A DNA stretch of 64,000 nt from Halobacillus aidingensis. GTDB lineage: Bacteria; Bacillota; Bacilli; Bacillales; Halobacillaceae. The DNA is taken from positions 69,112-133,111 of the forward strand of contig NZ_FNIZ01000006.1 of NCBI RefSeq assembly GCF_900104185.1, read 5' to 3'. The position numbers and the translations under genes were made by a program. The notes beneath the pieces were generated by a model, which saw only the letters and a program-made list of their open reading frames with translations, did no database searches and had not been told where the DNA came from. The first letter of the stretch is position 1, and each line of letters opens with the position of its first letter. Positions 1-9,031 of the stretch are shown one piece after another.

Positions 1-602
1 TCAGGGTCGATTCCTGTATCGATCACACCTACAGTCATCCCTTCGCCTTTGTATCCGTACTCCTGCCAGGTTTTTTGGGCTTTGACAAGCTCTTTACTAT
101 AAAGCATTTCCGGCTGTTCTGTCGGGCGCTCGTATTCATTTGTGATATGTACTTTGCCGACATTTGGTAGTGTTTCAATCACTTCTACAGCTTTGAAATT
201 AACTGTACCGCTAAAGCCGTTCACTACTGTTGTAAAGCTTTGCTTGTAATCCATCGGGACGGATTGCTTCTTGATGGCAGCTTTCACTTTCGCTTGCGCA
301 TCTAAAGCTTCCTCCCGCAATTTGTTCTTATTCGCTTCTGATAATTCGCTGTAACTCTTCCCTAAACTCTGAGCCGAATATATGGTAGGCTCATCCTCTA
401 ATTCAACAATGATTCGTACTTCATCATTTGGTCCATAATTCTCACGGTCATCTTCCAGCGAGAATACTCGTTCTGTCTTTTTATCTGCAGAATTGGTTGA
501 ACCTTCCAAATTTTTGTTTGGAATTCCAGCTGCAGCGAAAACAGAATGAGAGAATGCTAGAAGGAATACAAAGAACAAAATTAACGTCTTTTTCAAATTC
601 AA
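1..602 (-). CDS. Secreted S8 (subtilisin-like) serine peptidase, N-terminal part, cut by window edge
   Basis: Open from a TTG start at 602 to the window edge, about 200 codons visible. TTG is chosen because GGAGGAG lies 5-7 nt upstream and a signal peptide follows (KK, then a hydrophobic stretch LILFFVFLLAFS, then VFAAA). Residues about 55-165 look like the propeptide/inhibitor I9-type region of large Vpr-like subtilases. The last visible residues contain GVIDTGIDP, the Asp block of the catalytic triad; the His and Ser blocks lie outside the window. Family knowledge: such enzymes are exported, self-processed proteases of the cell surface or medium. Whether it carries C-terminal SLH domains like its neighbours cannot be seen. 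It diverges from secA2, with about 215 bp between them. Confidence 0.85.
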   Translation of the reverse strand, partial: MNLKKTLILFFVFLLAFSHSVFAAAGIPNKNLEGSTNSADKKTERVFSLEDDRENYGPNDEVRIIVELEDEPTIYSAQSLGKSYSELSEANKNKLREEALDAQAKVKAAIKKQSVPMDYKQSFTTVVNGFSGTVNFKAVEVIETLPNVGKVHITNEYERPTEQPEMLYSKELVKAQKTWQEYGYKGEGMTVGVIDTGIDP

Positions 603-817
603 TTTTTCTCCTCCTTCAATAATTTCCAGAATCGTGCTACCATACTCCCCCTTTCTTCATGCCTCTCCATTATATTCGTATTATTCTTACTAATCAAACA
701 ATTACCCGCTCCTTTCTACAAATTTTCCAAACACTCCCTTCGTTGTGTAGAAATGACTAGCAGGAACATGGTAAACTGAAAGATAATGACTACTACATCA
801 AGGAGCGTCTAGGACTA

Positions 818-3205
818 ATGATAGATTCAGTGAAGCGTATACTGCCGAACAAAGGTGAACGGCAGCTTAAAAAGTATAATAAATACATAGAAAAGATTAA
901 CGAACTAGAGGAAACTTATAAAAAACTTAGTGATGAGGAACTACGAGCGAAAACAGATCATTTCAAAAGAGAACTAGAGGATGGCCGATCGATTTATGAT
1001 ATTCGTAATGATGCATTTGCGGTCGTACGTGAAGCTGCAAAACGGATCCTTGGCATGCGCCACTTTGATGTCCAGCTAATTGGAGGCCTTGTGCTGACAG
1101 ATGGGGATATTTCCGAAATGGCGACAGGTGAAGGAAAGACACTGGTCGCTACCCTGCCCACCTATCTTAGAGCCTTAGAAGGCAAAGGCGTCCACGTCAT
1201 TACGGTCAATGAATACCTTGCCCGGAGAGATGCGGAGATTATGGGGCCTTTATATGAGTTCTTAGGTCTTTCGGTCGGATTGAATGTTCCTGAAATCTCA
1301 CCGGCGGATAAAAAGAAAGCCTACCTGGCTGACCTCACTTATGGAATCGGAACAGAGTTCGGCTTTGACTTCTTAAGGGATCACATGGTGACAGCCGTCC
1401 ATCAAAAAGTCCAACGTCCGTACCACTATGCCATCGTTGATGAAATCGACAGCGTCTTGATCGATGAAGCGAAAACACCCTTGATCATTGCTGGAAAAAT
1501 GAAACCTAGCGCGAATTTACATAAAGTAGGCGCCATGCTCGCTCGTTCCTTCAAAGCAGATGTCGACTATCACTTTGATCCTGAAACGAAAGCCGTCAAT
1601 CTGCTGGATGATGGCATGAACAAAATCGAGCGTGCTTTCGGTATTGATAACCTTTATGATCTCGAACATCAAACGCTCTATCATTATATGATTCAAGCAT
1701 TAAGAGCCAATGTTCTTTTTGAAAGAGATGTGGACTATATCGTGCACGACCAGGAAATCAAACTGATTGATATGTTTACAGGTAGGATGATGGAAGGGCG
1801 CACGATGTCTGATGGTCTCCATCAGGCCATCGAAGCAAAAGAAGGTCTTGAGATTACGGAAGAAAACAAGGCTCAAGCATCCATCACCGTTCAAAACTAT
1901 TTCCGTATGTACCCTTCTTTAGCTGGAATGACGGGGACAGCTAAAACAGAAGAAAAAGAATTCCAAACGGTTTATGGCATGGATGTTGTCCAAATTCCTA
2001 CGAACAAACCCGTAGCCAGAAAAGACCGTTCTGATAAAGTATTCCTTACAAAAGAACAGAAGTACGAAGAATTGGTGCGCGAAGTTCAAGGCGTCCACCG
2101 TACCGGCCAACCAATTCTGATTGGTACCACTTCCATTTTGCAATCCGATGAAGTCGCCAGCTATTTGGACGAGGCCGATCTTTCCTACGAACTATTGAAC
2201 GCGAAAAGTGTAGAACAAGAAGTACGCCTTATTTCCTTAGCCGGACAAAAAGGACAGATCACCATCGCTACCAATATGGCTGGCCGCGGTACCGACATTG
2301 TTCTTGGAGAAGGAGTTGCGGAGTTAGGCGGTCTTCATGTCATCGGAACCGAGCGTCATGAAGCGAGAAGAATCGATAATCAATTAAAAGGAAGATCCGG
2401 CCGTCAAGGGGACCCAGGTTCTTCTCAATTCATTATCTCACTAGAGGACGATTTGATTGTTCGTTTTGCCAGTGATGAGAAGGAAAGAAAAATGAAATCC
2501 ATCAAAACGAATGACCAGGGACAGGTGACGAACAAAGACATTCACAAGTTCGTCGATACCGCTCAATTGATCAGTGAAGGCAGCAACTATAACGTTCGGG
2601 AGTTTACACTGAAAATGGATGATGTCGTCAATGATCAACGTAAGGTCATTTATGAATTCAGAGAGAAACTTCTGGTTGAAAAAGATATTCTCAATCTTAT
2701 TTCCAAACAAGTTCGCACGCACTTCTTACATCTAATAGAGAAACTATGCCCGGAAACTGTTGTCCCAGAGAATTGGCCGCTCGAAAGGCTTGAAAATGAA
2801 ATTCAGCGAAGTGCACCAGGCGCCACTCCAGCGTTAACAGAAAAGCATTATGAGGATTTAGAGCAATTAAAAGCAGATGTTCTTTCCTATGCCGATGAGT
2901 ATTGCGCACGAGTTCAGTTATGGTCTGAGGATGAATCACTCCAACTGAAGTTGCGCCAGTTCTCCATTGATATCCTAGACAAGCTTTGGGTGCGCCATTT
3001 AGAAATGATGACACGATTAAAAGAAGGTGTCGGGATCAGACAATACCAACAAGAAGATCCGCTGCGCCTCTACCAACAAGATGGGTATGACATCTTCCAG
3101 CATAATTATGCCGAAATCAATAAAGAGATGGTGTTCATGCTAGCTCAAGTGATGAAGCCGCAGCTCATGAAACAACAGGAAAAGGAGGCTGAATCGAATG
3201 TTTAA
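818..3205 (+). CDS. secA2: Accessory Sec translocase ATPase SecA2
   Basis: 795-aa SecA-family motor ATPase that drives export of a subset of preproteins through SecYEG. Visible motifs: Walker A with GEGKT at residues 104-108, DEAD-type Walker B with DEID at 208-211 followed by SVLIDEAKTP, AGMTGTA near 370, and AGRGTDI near 488. It ends in a short charged tail and lacks the C-terminal Cys-rich zinc/SecB-binding motif of housekeeping SecA, which fits SecA2. It overlaps slaP by 8 bp, so the two are translationally coupled. In Bacillus anthracis (established knowledge) SecA2 and SlaP export the S-layer proteins; the seven SLH genes downstream make the same role likely here. The SD-like AAGGAG sits rather far (13 nt) from the ATG. 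Confidence 0.95.
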   Translation: MIDSVKRILPNKGERQLKKYNKYIEKINELEETYKKLSDEELRAKTDHFKRELEDGRSIYDIRNDAFAVVREAAKRILGMRHFDVQLIGGLVLTDGDISEMATGEGKTLVATLPTYLRALEGKGVHVITVNEYLARRDAEIMGPLYEFLGLSVGLNVPEISPADKKKAYLADLTYGIGTEFGFDFLRDHMVTAVHQKVQRPYHYAIVDEIDSVLIDEAKTPLIIAGKMKPSANLHKVGAMLARSFKADVDYHFDPETKAVNLLDDGMNKIERAFGIDNLYDLEHQTLYHYMIQALRANVLFERDVDYIVHDQEIKLIDMFTGRMMEGRTMSDGLHQAIEAKEGLEITEENKAQASITVQNYFRMYPSLAGMTGTAKTEEKEFQTVYGMDVVQIPTNKPVARKDRSDKVFLTKEQKYEELVREVQGVHRTGQPILIGTTSILQSDEVASYLDEADLSYELLNAKSVEQEVRLISLAGQKGQITIATNMAGRGTDIVLGEGVAELGGLHVIGTERHEARRIDNQLKGRSGRQGDPGSSQFIISLEDDLIVRFASDEKERKMKSIKTNDQGQVTNKDIHKFVDTAQLISEGSNYNVREFTLKMDDVVNDQRKVIYEFREKLLVEKDILNLISKQVRTHFLHLIEKLCPETVVPENWPLERLENEIQRSAPGATPALTEKHYEDLEQLKADVLSYADEYCARVQLWSEDESLQLKLRQFSIDILDKLWVRHLEMMTRLKEGVGIRQYQQEDPLRLYQQDGYDIFQHNYAEINKEMVFMLAQVMKPQLMKQQEKEAESNV

Positions 3206-4085
3206 ATGGAGAAAGAAAGAGAAAGAAGCGACAGTGTATGATGAAGGCGCGGTCGATGCTTCCTTATTCACCGGAAAAGAAGAAGAGGTTCAGGATACGG
3301 AAGAAGTCTACACGGAATTGTCTTTCCATCCGGACTGGCACCTTCCGGAAGAAGAAGCGTATGTTTATCGCTTTTATAACAGTGATCTGCCCCCGCTCAA
3401 ACCGAATCAAGTGAGTGTCTCTGGGTTTGATATTCAAAAGAAGGATCAAAATATTCTCGTCAAAGCTTTTCTACGTAATTCTTTGCAAAGAGGAATTAAT
3501 TTCAAACCTACCTCAATCTTGCTATTAGATAAGCAAGGACAAATAATGGCTCGAAAGCATTTTGATCTCACTGATGTAGGATTGTTACCGGGGCGATCCA
3601 GCCGTCCATGGATTTTCGCCTTTCATCAAAAGGACTTTATCAATGGTGATACCAACATCCCGGTCAATGGTTGGAAGTTAGCTTTCGAGACCCACACAAG
3701 AAAACACTCCCTGGATCTTGAAGAGACTTGGGAAAAATCATTGGATACGAAAGAAATTGATAAACTTGAAGAATATGTGAGTAATATAACCCCACCAAAG
3801 CCCGGAGAAGTCAACTTCTTAGGATTGCAAGTGACTTTTGGCCACGAGGGCAATTTGCATGTGACTCTTCTTGTGAGAAATGGAAATGAAGAAGATATTA
3901 CTTTAAAATCCATTCCCCTTATAGTTGAAGATGCAACAGGAAAGGTCATTGCTAAGGGTGGATTTAAACTGAATGATTTAAAAGTAAAAGCCCATACAAG
4001 TAAGCCATGGACTTTTGTATTCCCAAAAAACAAGGTAAACCGTGATGAGGTCGACTTGTCCAGATGGAAGGTTTACCCTAAATAA
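3198..4085 (+). CDS. slaP: Accessory Sec S-layer assembly protein SlaP
   Basis: 295-aa cytosolic-looking protein without signal peptide. It contains an internal duplication: residues about 60-165 (LPPLKPNQVSVSGFDI ... SSRPWIFAF ... GW) resemble residues about 195-293 (ITPPKPGEVNFLGLQV ... TSKPWTFVF ... RW). This duplicated module next to secA2 is the signature of the accessory Sec system S-layer assembly family. In B. anthracis SlaP works with SecA2 to secrete S-layer proteins. The N-terminal 50 residues are highly charged (K-rich then E-rich). The ATG lies inside the last codons of secA2, implying coupled translation, and a strong hairpin terminator follows directly, so secA2-slaP looks like a complete two-gene operon. 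Confidence 0.9.
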   Translation: MFKWRKKEKEATVYDEGAVDASLFTGKEEEVQDTEEVYTELSFHPDWHLPEEEAYVYRFYNSDLPPLKPNQVSVSGFDIQKKDQNILVKAFLRNSLQRGINFKPTSILLLDKQGQIMARKHFDLTDVGLLPGRSSRPWIFAFHQKDFINGDTNIPVNGWKLAFETHTRKHSLDLEETWEKSLDTKEIDKLEEYVSNITPPKPGEVNFLGLQVTFGHEGNLHVTLLVRNGNEEDITLKSIPLIVEDATGKVIAKGGFKLNDLKVKAHTSKPWTFVFPKNKVNRDEVDLSRWKVYPK

Positions 4086-4090
4086 ACATA

Positions 4091-4121
4091 AAAAAAGGCC
4101 ACTTTTTAGTGGCTTTTTTAT
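4091..4121. terminator. Bidirectional terminator after slaP and the RHH gene
   Basis: AAAAAAGGCCACT pairs with AGTGGCTTTTTT around a TTTT loop. A-tract and T-tract on either side let it serve both converging genes. Confidence 0.85.
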
Positions 4122-4336
4122 TGTTCTTTATATGTATTTTCCATATTTGTTCTTAACAATTCATACATGTTTACACTTTTAGAAGCTGGTGAGCTTTCCA
4201 TATGGTTCAATTGATTCAGAAAAAATTGTGTGGAGAATGAAATAAAGGAACTTTTACTAAGCCCCAGTTCTTTCGCTTTCTGCTCAATTTCATCATTTAA
4301 TGACTCACTGACCCTTACACTTACCTGCTTTTTCAT
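4118..4336 (-). CDS. Small ribbon-helix-helix (CopG/Arc-like) DNA-binding protein
   Basis: 72 aa. The first 45 residues fit a ribbon-helix-helix fold: beta strand KQVSVRVSESL, helix NDEIEQKAKELG, then LSKSSFISFSTQFFLNQL as second helix. Such proteins are dimeric transcription repressors or antitoxins. No toxin partner lies next to it, so a regulatory role is more likely than a toxin-antitoxin module. It converges on slaP and shares its terminator. SD-like AGGGGG lies about 12 nt before the ATG. Target genes unknown; the S-layer operon is a guess from position only. Confidence 0.7.
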   Translation of the reverse strand: MKKQVSVRVSESLNDEIEQKAKELGLSKSSFISFSTQFFLNQLNHMESSPASKSVNMYELLRTNMENTYKEQ

Positions 4337-4718
4337 CTTCGTTGATGTCCCCCTGTTTTTCTTTTGCCATTACCTATGGTTGTTAAGATTATTATTCATA
4401 GATTATCATAAGGATTATTAACATTCCACCAAATTTGTAAACTTTTTCTTTCTACCATCATCCTTTTACCTAGGCCTTTTATTATAGATGTTAGTTGTTT
4501 AATACTAGACCATATGTATTCAACTGTTTCTTTTTGATACCTCTGAATCACTAGATTAGTATATGATTTTATCGTTTATTTCTTATAACTTTGATCACAC
4601 CTGTTTTCATCTAAGTCATTTGAAGTTCATTCGACTGATTATTTGAGAGATATCTTGCCTGTTTAAAACTAGACGACCTAACAAAGCCAGCTTCTTGGAT
4701 AGAAGCTGGCTTTTTCTT
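4337..4718. other. AT-rich intergenic stretch
   Basis: About 380 bp between the RHH gene and the downstream subtilase. It should hold the RHH promoter. No ORF with a start and SD, and no repeat, was recognised except the hairpin at its right end. Confidence 0.5.
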
Positions 4719-4720
4719 TT
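4684..4720. terminator. Hairpin terminator, probably bidirectional
   Basis: AAGCCAGCTTCT / AGAAGCTGGCTT with TTTTTCTTTT on the right side. It sits at the 3' end of the leftward subtilase gene, although the better T-tract faces rightward. Confidence 0.75.
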
Positions 4721-6845
4721 ACCTATTATTCTGTAATAAACGAGCCATGAGCGTTGCAAATTCAGCGCGGTTGATTTCTTTCTTAGGACGGAATGTACCG
4801 TCTGGAAAACCTGATACGAGGTCGTTGGATTCTAGGATGGAAATCGGTTCATACGACCATGTTCCCTCTTGAATATCCGTAAACTCATTCTCCTTATCGC
4901 CTGTTAACTCGTAAGCACGGACAACCAAGCTCGCCATTTCTTCACGTGATAAAGCTCTGTTCGGTTTGAATGTCCCGTCGTCATAGCCAAGAAAGATTCC
5001 CTCTTCTTCCATCGCTCCTATATACTTCGCTGCCCAATGGTCGGGGCTGACATCAGAAAAGCGTGATTCTTTCAGTGGTAAATCCATCTCTTTGGCAATC
5101 ATGACCGAAGCAGATGCGCGTGTAATCGAATCTTTGAAACCAAAATTGCCATTTGGGTAGCCGACCATTAATTCTTCTTCTACTAGATCATTGATATAAG
5201 ATTCAGCCCACGTCCCTTTGACGTCCGGGAACGTTTGAGCTGCTGGTTCATATTCACGATTTGGAGTCGTTACATTCAGTTTGTAAGATTTTGATGACCA
5301 ATGATTGTAATATTCAAAGACCTGCAAGTGATATTGACCTGGTTCTGCTGTAAATGTGTAGGATTCCTTCTCACCTTTTCCATAGTCATCCAGGATGGTG
5401 TGGTTTCCTTCTTCGTCTACAAGAACTCCCACCAGGTCCATATGGTCATCCAACTGGTCAAGGCTGATCTTTGTTTCTCCATCTCCCTCAACCTCGAACG
5501 TGTACCAGTCTGTGTCTCCCGGTTTTCCAATTCGGTTGCTTACGTCTGTACTTGTCATCTGGTAAGCATCTCCATACGTGTCCGCTGCATCTGCACTTGA
5601 GTCATAGGGCTGACTATTGATAGATAGAGATGCATCAGGAATACCGAATCCCTCATATAAGTTCCAAGTCACTCCCGTAAACGTCTTCGCTGTATTTTGC
5701 ATGGCCCACTCAATTTCCGAAGGATCCCAGGAAGGATGATGACTTTTCACTAAACTTGCCACTCCCGCCACAAGAGGAGATGAAAAGGAAGTCCCATCAT
5801 TATAGGCATAGCCTCCTTTGTAATGGGTACTTACTAAGTTCTGTCCCGGGGCTGTCAAATCAATCCAGTTTCCATAATTAGAAAAGCTTGTTGGGCGATC
5901 CATTTCGTCTGTTGCCGCAACACTGATGACTGGTCGATAAGAAGCTGGATACGCAGGTTTGGAAGAGTCATCATTGGATGCAGCAGCTACCAATACAATC
6001 CCCTTTTTATAGGCTTCATAGAGGGCCTCCCGCTCACTGTCCATCTTTTGATAACTGGAGTAGCTCATGTTGATCACATCGACACCTTGATCAATAGCAT
6101 GGTAGATCGCATCCAAACTTGCGGAAAAACTGACATTCCCTTCATTTCCAGCTACTTTCAAGGGAAGGATTTTAGCTGATGGATTCACACCGACAATTCC
6201 TTCATTATTTGCATTCGCTGTAATTAATCCAGCAATATGGGTTCCATGGCCATGATCATCCGAGGAATCTGTTGTATCATCTAAAAAGTTATAACCCGGT
6301 AAGATCTTCCCCTTCAAATCGGGATGATCAGCGTTCACTCCTGTATCCAAAACAGCGATCACTGTATCATGGGAGCCGCGCATCCCCCAAACCCCACTCA
6401 TATTTAAAGGATCGAATTGCCATTGTTCCTCGTAATAAGGGTCTTGAGGTGCAGCAGTCGATGTTCGGATATAGTTCGGTTCCACACGTTGAAGATTCGC
6501 TTCACTTTTCAGTTTCTGCAAAACTTCCTGGTAATTTTGTGATTCCGGCACTTGAAGTACATGAAAGTTTCGCTTACTTAGCGCCTCTGATACATCCAGT
6601 GGCTTTAGATTATATGTATGTATAACGTGTTGAACGGAGGTTTTACTTCCTTTCACTACTATACTACGTTGGTCTATTTGTGATAGATCTACTCTCAATG
6701 AACTTTTTTGGTATTGTTCCTTTTCATAGGATTCTTGGATGTTTTGAAAATCTGATGATGCATTTACCTTCGTATGAATGAAGACACCCGACAAAGTTAT
6801 CATAAAACAAGTAATTAGCACTAAAAACAGGGGTCTTTTTATCAT
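4719..6845 (-). CDS. S-layer-anchored subtilase with PPC domain and three C-terminal SLH domains
   Basis: 708-aa exported serine peptidase. Signal peptide at 1-29. Residues about 50-127 look like an I9-type propeptide. S8 catalytic domain about 135-410: Asp167 in VLDTGVN, His200 in HGHGTH, Ser353 in GTSFSSP, oxyanion Asn291. Residues about 415-530 resemble a bacterial pre-peptidase C-terminal (PPC) beta domain (GDTDWYTFEV ... YHLQVFEY). Three SLH repeats follow at about 538-705 (VGYPNGNFGFKDSITRA, LGYDDGTFKPNRALSREE, SGFPDGTFRPKKEINRAE), expected to bind pyruvylated wall polymer. SD AGGAGG lies before the ATG. Likely roles are S-layer turnover or nutrient proteolysis (inference). It diverges from the SLH-nuclease gene across about 170 bp. 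Confidence 0.92.
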   Translation of the reverse strand: MIKRPLFLVLITCFMITLSGVFIHTKVNASSDFQNIQESYEKEQYQKSSLRVDLSQIDQRSIVVKGSKTSVQHVIHTYNLKPLDVSEALSKRNFHVLQVPESQNYQEVLQKLKSEANLQRVEPNYIRTSTAAPQDPYYEEQWQFDPLNMSGVWGMRGSHDTVIAVLDTGVNADHPDLKGKILPGYNFLDDTTDSSDDHGHGTHIAGLITANANNEGIVGVNPSAKILPLKVAGNEGNVSFSASLDAIYHAIDQGVDVINMSYSSYQKMDSEREALYEAYKKGIVLVAAASNDDSSKPAYPASYRPVISVAATDEMDRPTSFSNYGNWIDLTAPGQNLVSTHYKGGYAYNDGTSFSSPLVAGVASLVKSHHPSWDPSEIEWAMQNTAKTFTGVTWNLYEGFGIPDASLSINSQPYDSSADAADTYGDAYQMTSTDVSNRIGKPGDTDWYTFEVEGDGETKISLDQLDDHMDLVGVLVDEEGNHTILDDYGKGEKESYTFTAEPGQYHLQVFEYYNHWSSKSYKLNVTTPNREYEPAAQTFPDVKGTWAESYINDLVEEELMVGYPNGNFGFKDSITRASASVMIAKEMDLPLKESRFSDVSPDHWAAKYIGAMEEEGIFLGYDDGTFKPNRALSREEMASLVVRAYELTGDKENEFTDIQEGTWSYEPISILESNDLVSGFPDGTFRPKKEINRAEFATLMARLLQNNR

Positions 6846-7018
6846 GAGAGTTCCTCCTACTATTCTATTTCTTGTAATCTAATTGTAACATAAACGGCTG
6901 ATTATAAGATTTATGTTACAAAAGTTGTCAATCTTTTACTTTTTATTTACATAACCACTCTATAATGTTAATTTCCTAGTATTAGAGATATTAAACATAA
7001 AATGAGGAGGAAACTTGG

Positions 7019-8662
7019 ATGAGGTTTTTAACAACATGGATCATCATGCTCACCCTTTTGTTAACTGGACAGTGGAATATGGTGAGCGCGGAAGAAACCT
7101 TTCATGATTTAGACCAGACGCCATGGGCGAAAGAAGAAATTTTATACCTTAATGATGAAGGAATTATCAACGGCTACGGAAATGGCTTATTTGGGCCGAG
7201 GGATCCCATTACACGCCAGCAGGCAGCCATGATGCTCGTGAATGACTTGTATCCGAATGAAACGCCTCAATCTCACCCGGATTTCAGTGATCTGGATAAA
7301 GATAGTATTTATTATGAGGCCATAGCCATTGCAGAAGAAAAAGGACTGGTCAGTGGTTACCCGGATGGTACATTCAGAGGATCAGCACCCATCACCCGTG
7401 CCGAAGCTTCTTACATGATCGACCAAGCCTATGACGTTGAAGGGACAGATCACACAGCAACATTTAATGATCTGGAATATCACTGGGCCAAAGAATCAAT
7501 CGAAGAATTGGCTTCACTTCAAATCATTAATGGTTATCGAGATGGTTCTTTCCAACCGCAGAAATCAATCATTCGTGCTGAGTTTTCTGTTATCCTTGCA
7601 TTTACTATTAATGAAGATTTACGGCCAGACCCTGAAATGAAGGCTCATTTTATTGATGTTGGCCAGGGAGACAGCACACTGATTGAAACACCTTCAGGAA
7701 AAACGATCCTGATTGATGGTGGCAGGAAATCTGCGGGAGAAGAAGTCGTGGATTACTTGTCTAAGGCAGGAATCGATACAATTGATTTACTTGTCGCCAC
7801 TCACCCGGATGCGGACCATATCGGTGGATTGATTGATGTTATGGAAAACATCAAAGTAAATAAAGTCCTGGATAGCGGAAAGACGCATACGACGGATACG
7901 TATTTTGAGTATTTGGATTTAATTGAGAGAAAAGATATTCCTCTTGAAATAGCGGAAGAAGGAACTACTTTAGATTTTTCACAACTGGACATTAAAGTCC
8001 TTAATTCTGAAAATACATCGAGTGATAACAATGAGTCATCGATTGTATTGAAGGCCTCCTATGATGAGATTGATTTCTTATTAACAGGGGATGCTACGGT
8101 AGAAAACGAACAAACGATGAGTCGTTTATATGATGTCGAAGCAGAAATCCTAAAGGTCGGCCACCATGGAGCTGAGACCTCGACTTCAGATGAATTTGTC
8201 CATTATGTAGACCCGGAAGTCGGGATTTTATCTTATGGGGACAACCATTACGGTCACCCTGAATCCGAAGTAACCAACCGCTTATGGGATCACGGAACGG
8301 ATCTTTATTCCACATGTGATACAGGCGACATTACTATCACTACAAATGGAACCACTTATGATGTCCATGGTTCTTCCTTTGACGGAAGTGATGAATGTAC
8401 GACTGAAGACAATGATAATGATTCAGGATCTGGTGGTGGAAATGGATCCGATGATGGAGAGGTCTCCTATCCTATCAATGTAAATACTGCTGGTTTTGAA
8501 TTGCTTCAGGAAATTACAGGCGTCGGCCCGACAATAGCCCAAAATATTATTGATTATCGAAATGCGAATGGTCCATTTGAGACGTATAGCGAATTGTTAA
8601 ATGTCAGCTATATTGGAGAAGTTACATTAGAAGAAATGCGACCAGAAATTACACTGGGGTGA
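7019..8662 (+). CDS. SLH-anchored ComEC-like metallo-beta-lactamase protein with C-terminal helix-hairpin-helix
   Basis: 547 aa with signal peptide (cut after VSA, residue 24). Three SLH repeats at about 26-200 (GYGNGLFGPRDPITR, GYPDGTFRGSAPITR, GYRDGSFQPQKSIIR). Residues about 208-455 form a ComEC/Rec2-type metallo-beta-lactamase domain: FIDVGQGDS, then THPDADHIGG with the HxDxDH metal motif from His262, and VGHHGAETS. An acidic Gly/Ser/Asp linker leads to residues 488-547, a ComEA-like helix-hairpin-helix (VNTAGFELLQEITGVGPTIAQ). Domains normally split between ComEC and ComEA are thus combined on a wall-anchored protein without transmembrane channel. Most likely an extracellular nuclease acting on DNA; substrate is inference. 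SD AGGAGG before ATG. Followed after 4 bp by a DUF3006 gene. Confidence 0.9.
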   Translation: MRFLTTWIIMLTLLLTGQWNMVSAEETFHDLDQTPWAKEEILYLNDEGIINGYGNGLFGPRDPITRQQAAMMLVNDLYPNETPQSHPDFSDLDKDSIYYEAIAIAEEKGLVSGYPDGTFRGSAPITRAEASYMIDQAYDVEGTDHTATFNDLEYHWAKESIEELASLQIINGYRDGSFQPQKSIIRAEFSVILAFTINEDLRPDPEMKAHFIDVGQGDSTLIETPSGKTILIDGGRKSAGEEVVDYLSKAGIDTIDLLVATHPDADHIGGLIDVMENIKVNKVLDSGKTHTTDTYFEYLDLIERKDIPLEIAEEGTTLDFSQLDIKVLNSENTSSDNNESSIVLKASYDEIDFLLTGDATVENEQTMSRLYDVEAEILKVGHHGAETSTSDEFVHYVDPEVGILSYGDNHYGHPESEVTNRLWDHGTDLYSTCDTGDITITTNGTTYDVHGSSFDGSDECTTEDNDNDSGSGGGNGSDDGEVSYPINVNTAGFELLQEITGVGPTIAQNIIDYRNANGPFETYSELLNVSYIGEVTLEEMRPEITLG

Positions 8663-8666
8663 TCTT

Positions 8667-8906
8667 ATGCCAACGTACACGATCGATCGGTTTGAAGGTA
8701 ACAAGGCTGTCTTGTTGTTAAAAGGAAACGAGGCTACAGAAAAACTGGTAGATCGAAATTTATTACCCGAGTCTGCTAAAGAAGGAGACCTACTAGAGAC
8801 ATCTGACATCGGTGACTACCGTATCCTTCAAAAGCAAACCAAAAAACGCAGACAACAAGCCAAAGCAAAACTAGAAGCCCTGAAAAACCGCCCCAACTCC
8901 AAGTGA
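8667..8906 (+). CDS. DUF3006 family protein, partner of the MBL protein
   Basis: 79 aa, cytosolic, beginning TYTIDRFEGNKAVLL, typical of DUF3006, with a basic tail (KKRRQQAKAKLEALKNR). The ATG follows the upstream stop by 4 bp and its SD (GGGGTGAT) overlaps the end of the previous gene, so the two are one transcript and probably coupled. DUF3006 genes are commonly found beside ComEC-like MBL genes; no function is established. Without an export signal it cannot directly join the secreted enzyme unless it acts before export. Confidence 0.85.
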   Translation: MPTYTIDRFEGNKAVLLLKGNEATEKLVDRNLLPESAKEGDLLETSDIGDYRILQKQTKKRRQQAKAKLEALKNRPNSK

Positions 8907-8923
8907 ATATCAATGGTAAACAT

Positions 8924-8966
8924 TGCCACACCAGGTCATCCATATATTGGATGACCTGGTGTGGCA
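8924..8966. repeat. REP-like palindrome copy 1
   Basis: TGCCACACCAGGTCATCC / GGATGACCTGGTGTGGCA, an 18-bp perfect inverted repeat around ATATATT, followed by TTTTATT. It shares the core ACCAGGTCATCC with copies at 54858 and 62421 and lies just after the DUF3006 stop, so it may also terminate that operon. Confidence 0.85.
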
Positions 8967-8987
8967 TTTTATTCCATATATTCACAT

Positions 8988-9022
8988 TAAAAAAACGCAG
9001 GAGAGATTATCTCCTGCGTTTT
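8988..9022 (-). terminator. Terminator of the 5'-nucleotidase gene
   Basis: AAAACGCAGGAGA / TCTCCTGCGTTTT hairpin; read leftward it is followed by a T-run. Confidence 0.85.
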
Positions 9023-9031
9023 CCTTGTTTT

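Noticed and set aside
5325-5350. TGACCTGGT inside the 708-aa subtilase gene, identical to the REP core
   Set aside because: In conserved coding sequence (GQYHLQVFEYY region), no palindrome partner; chance match.
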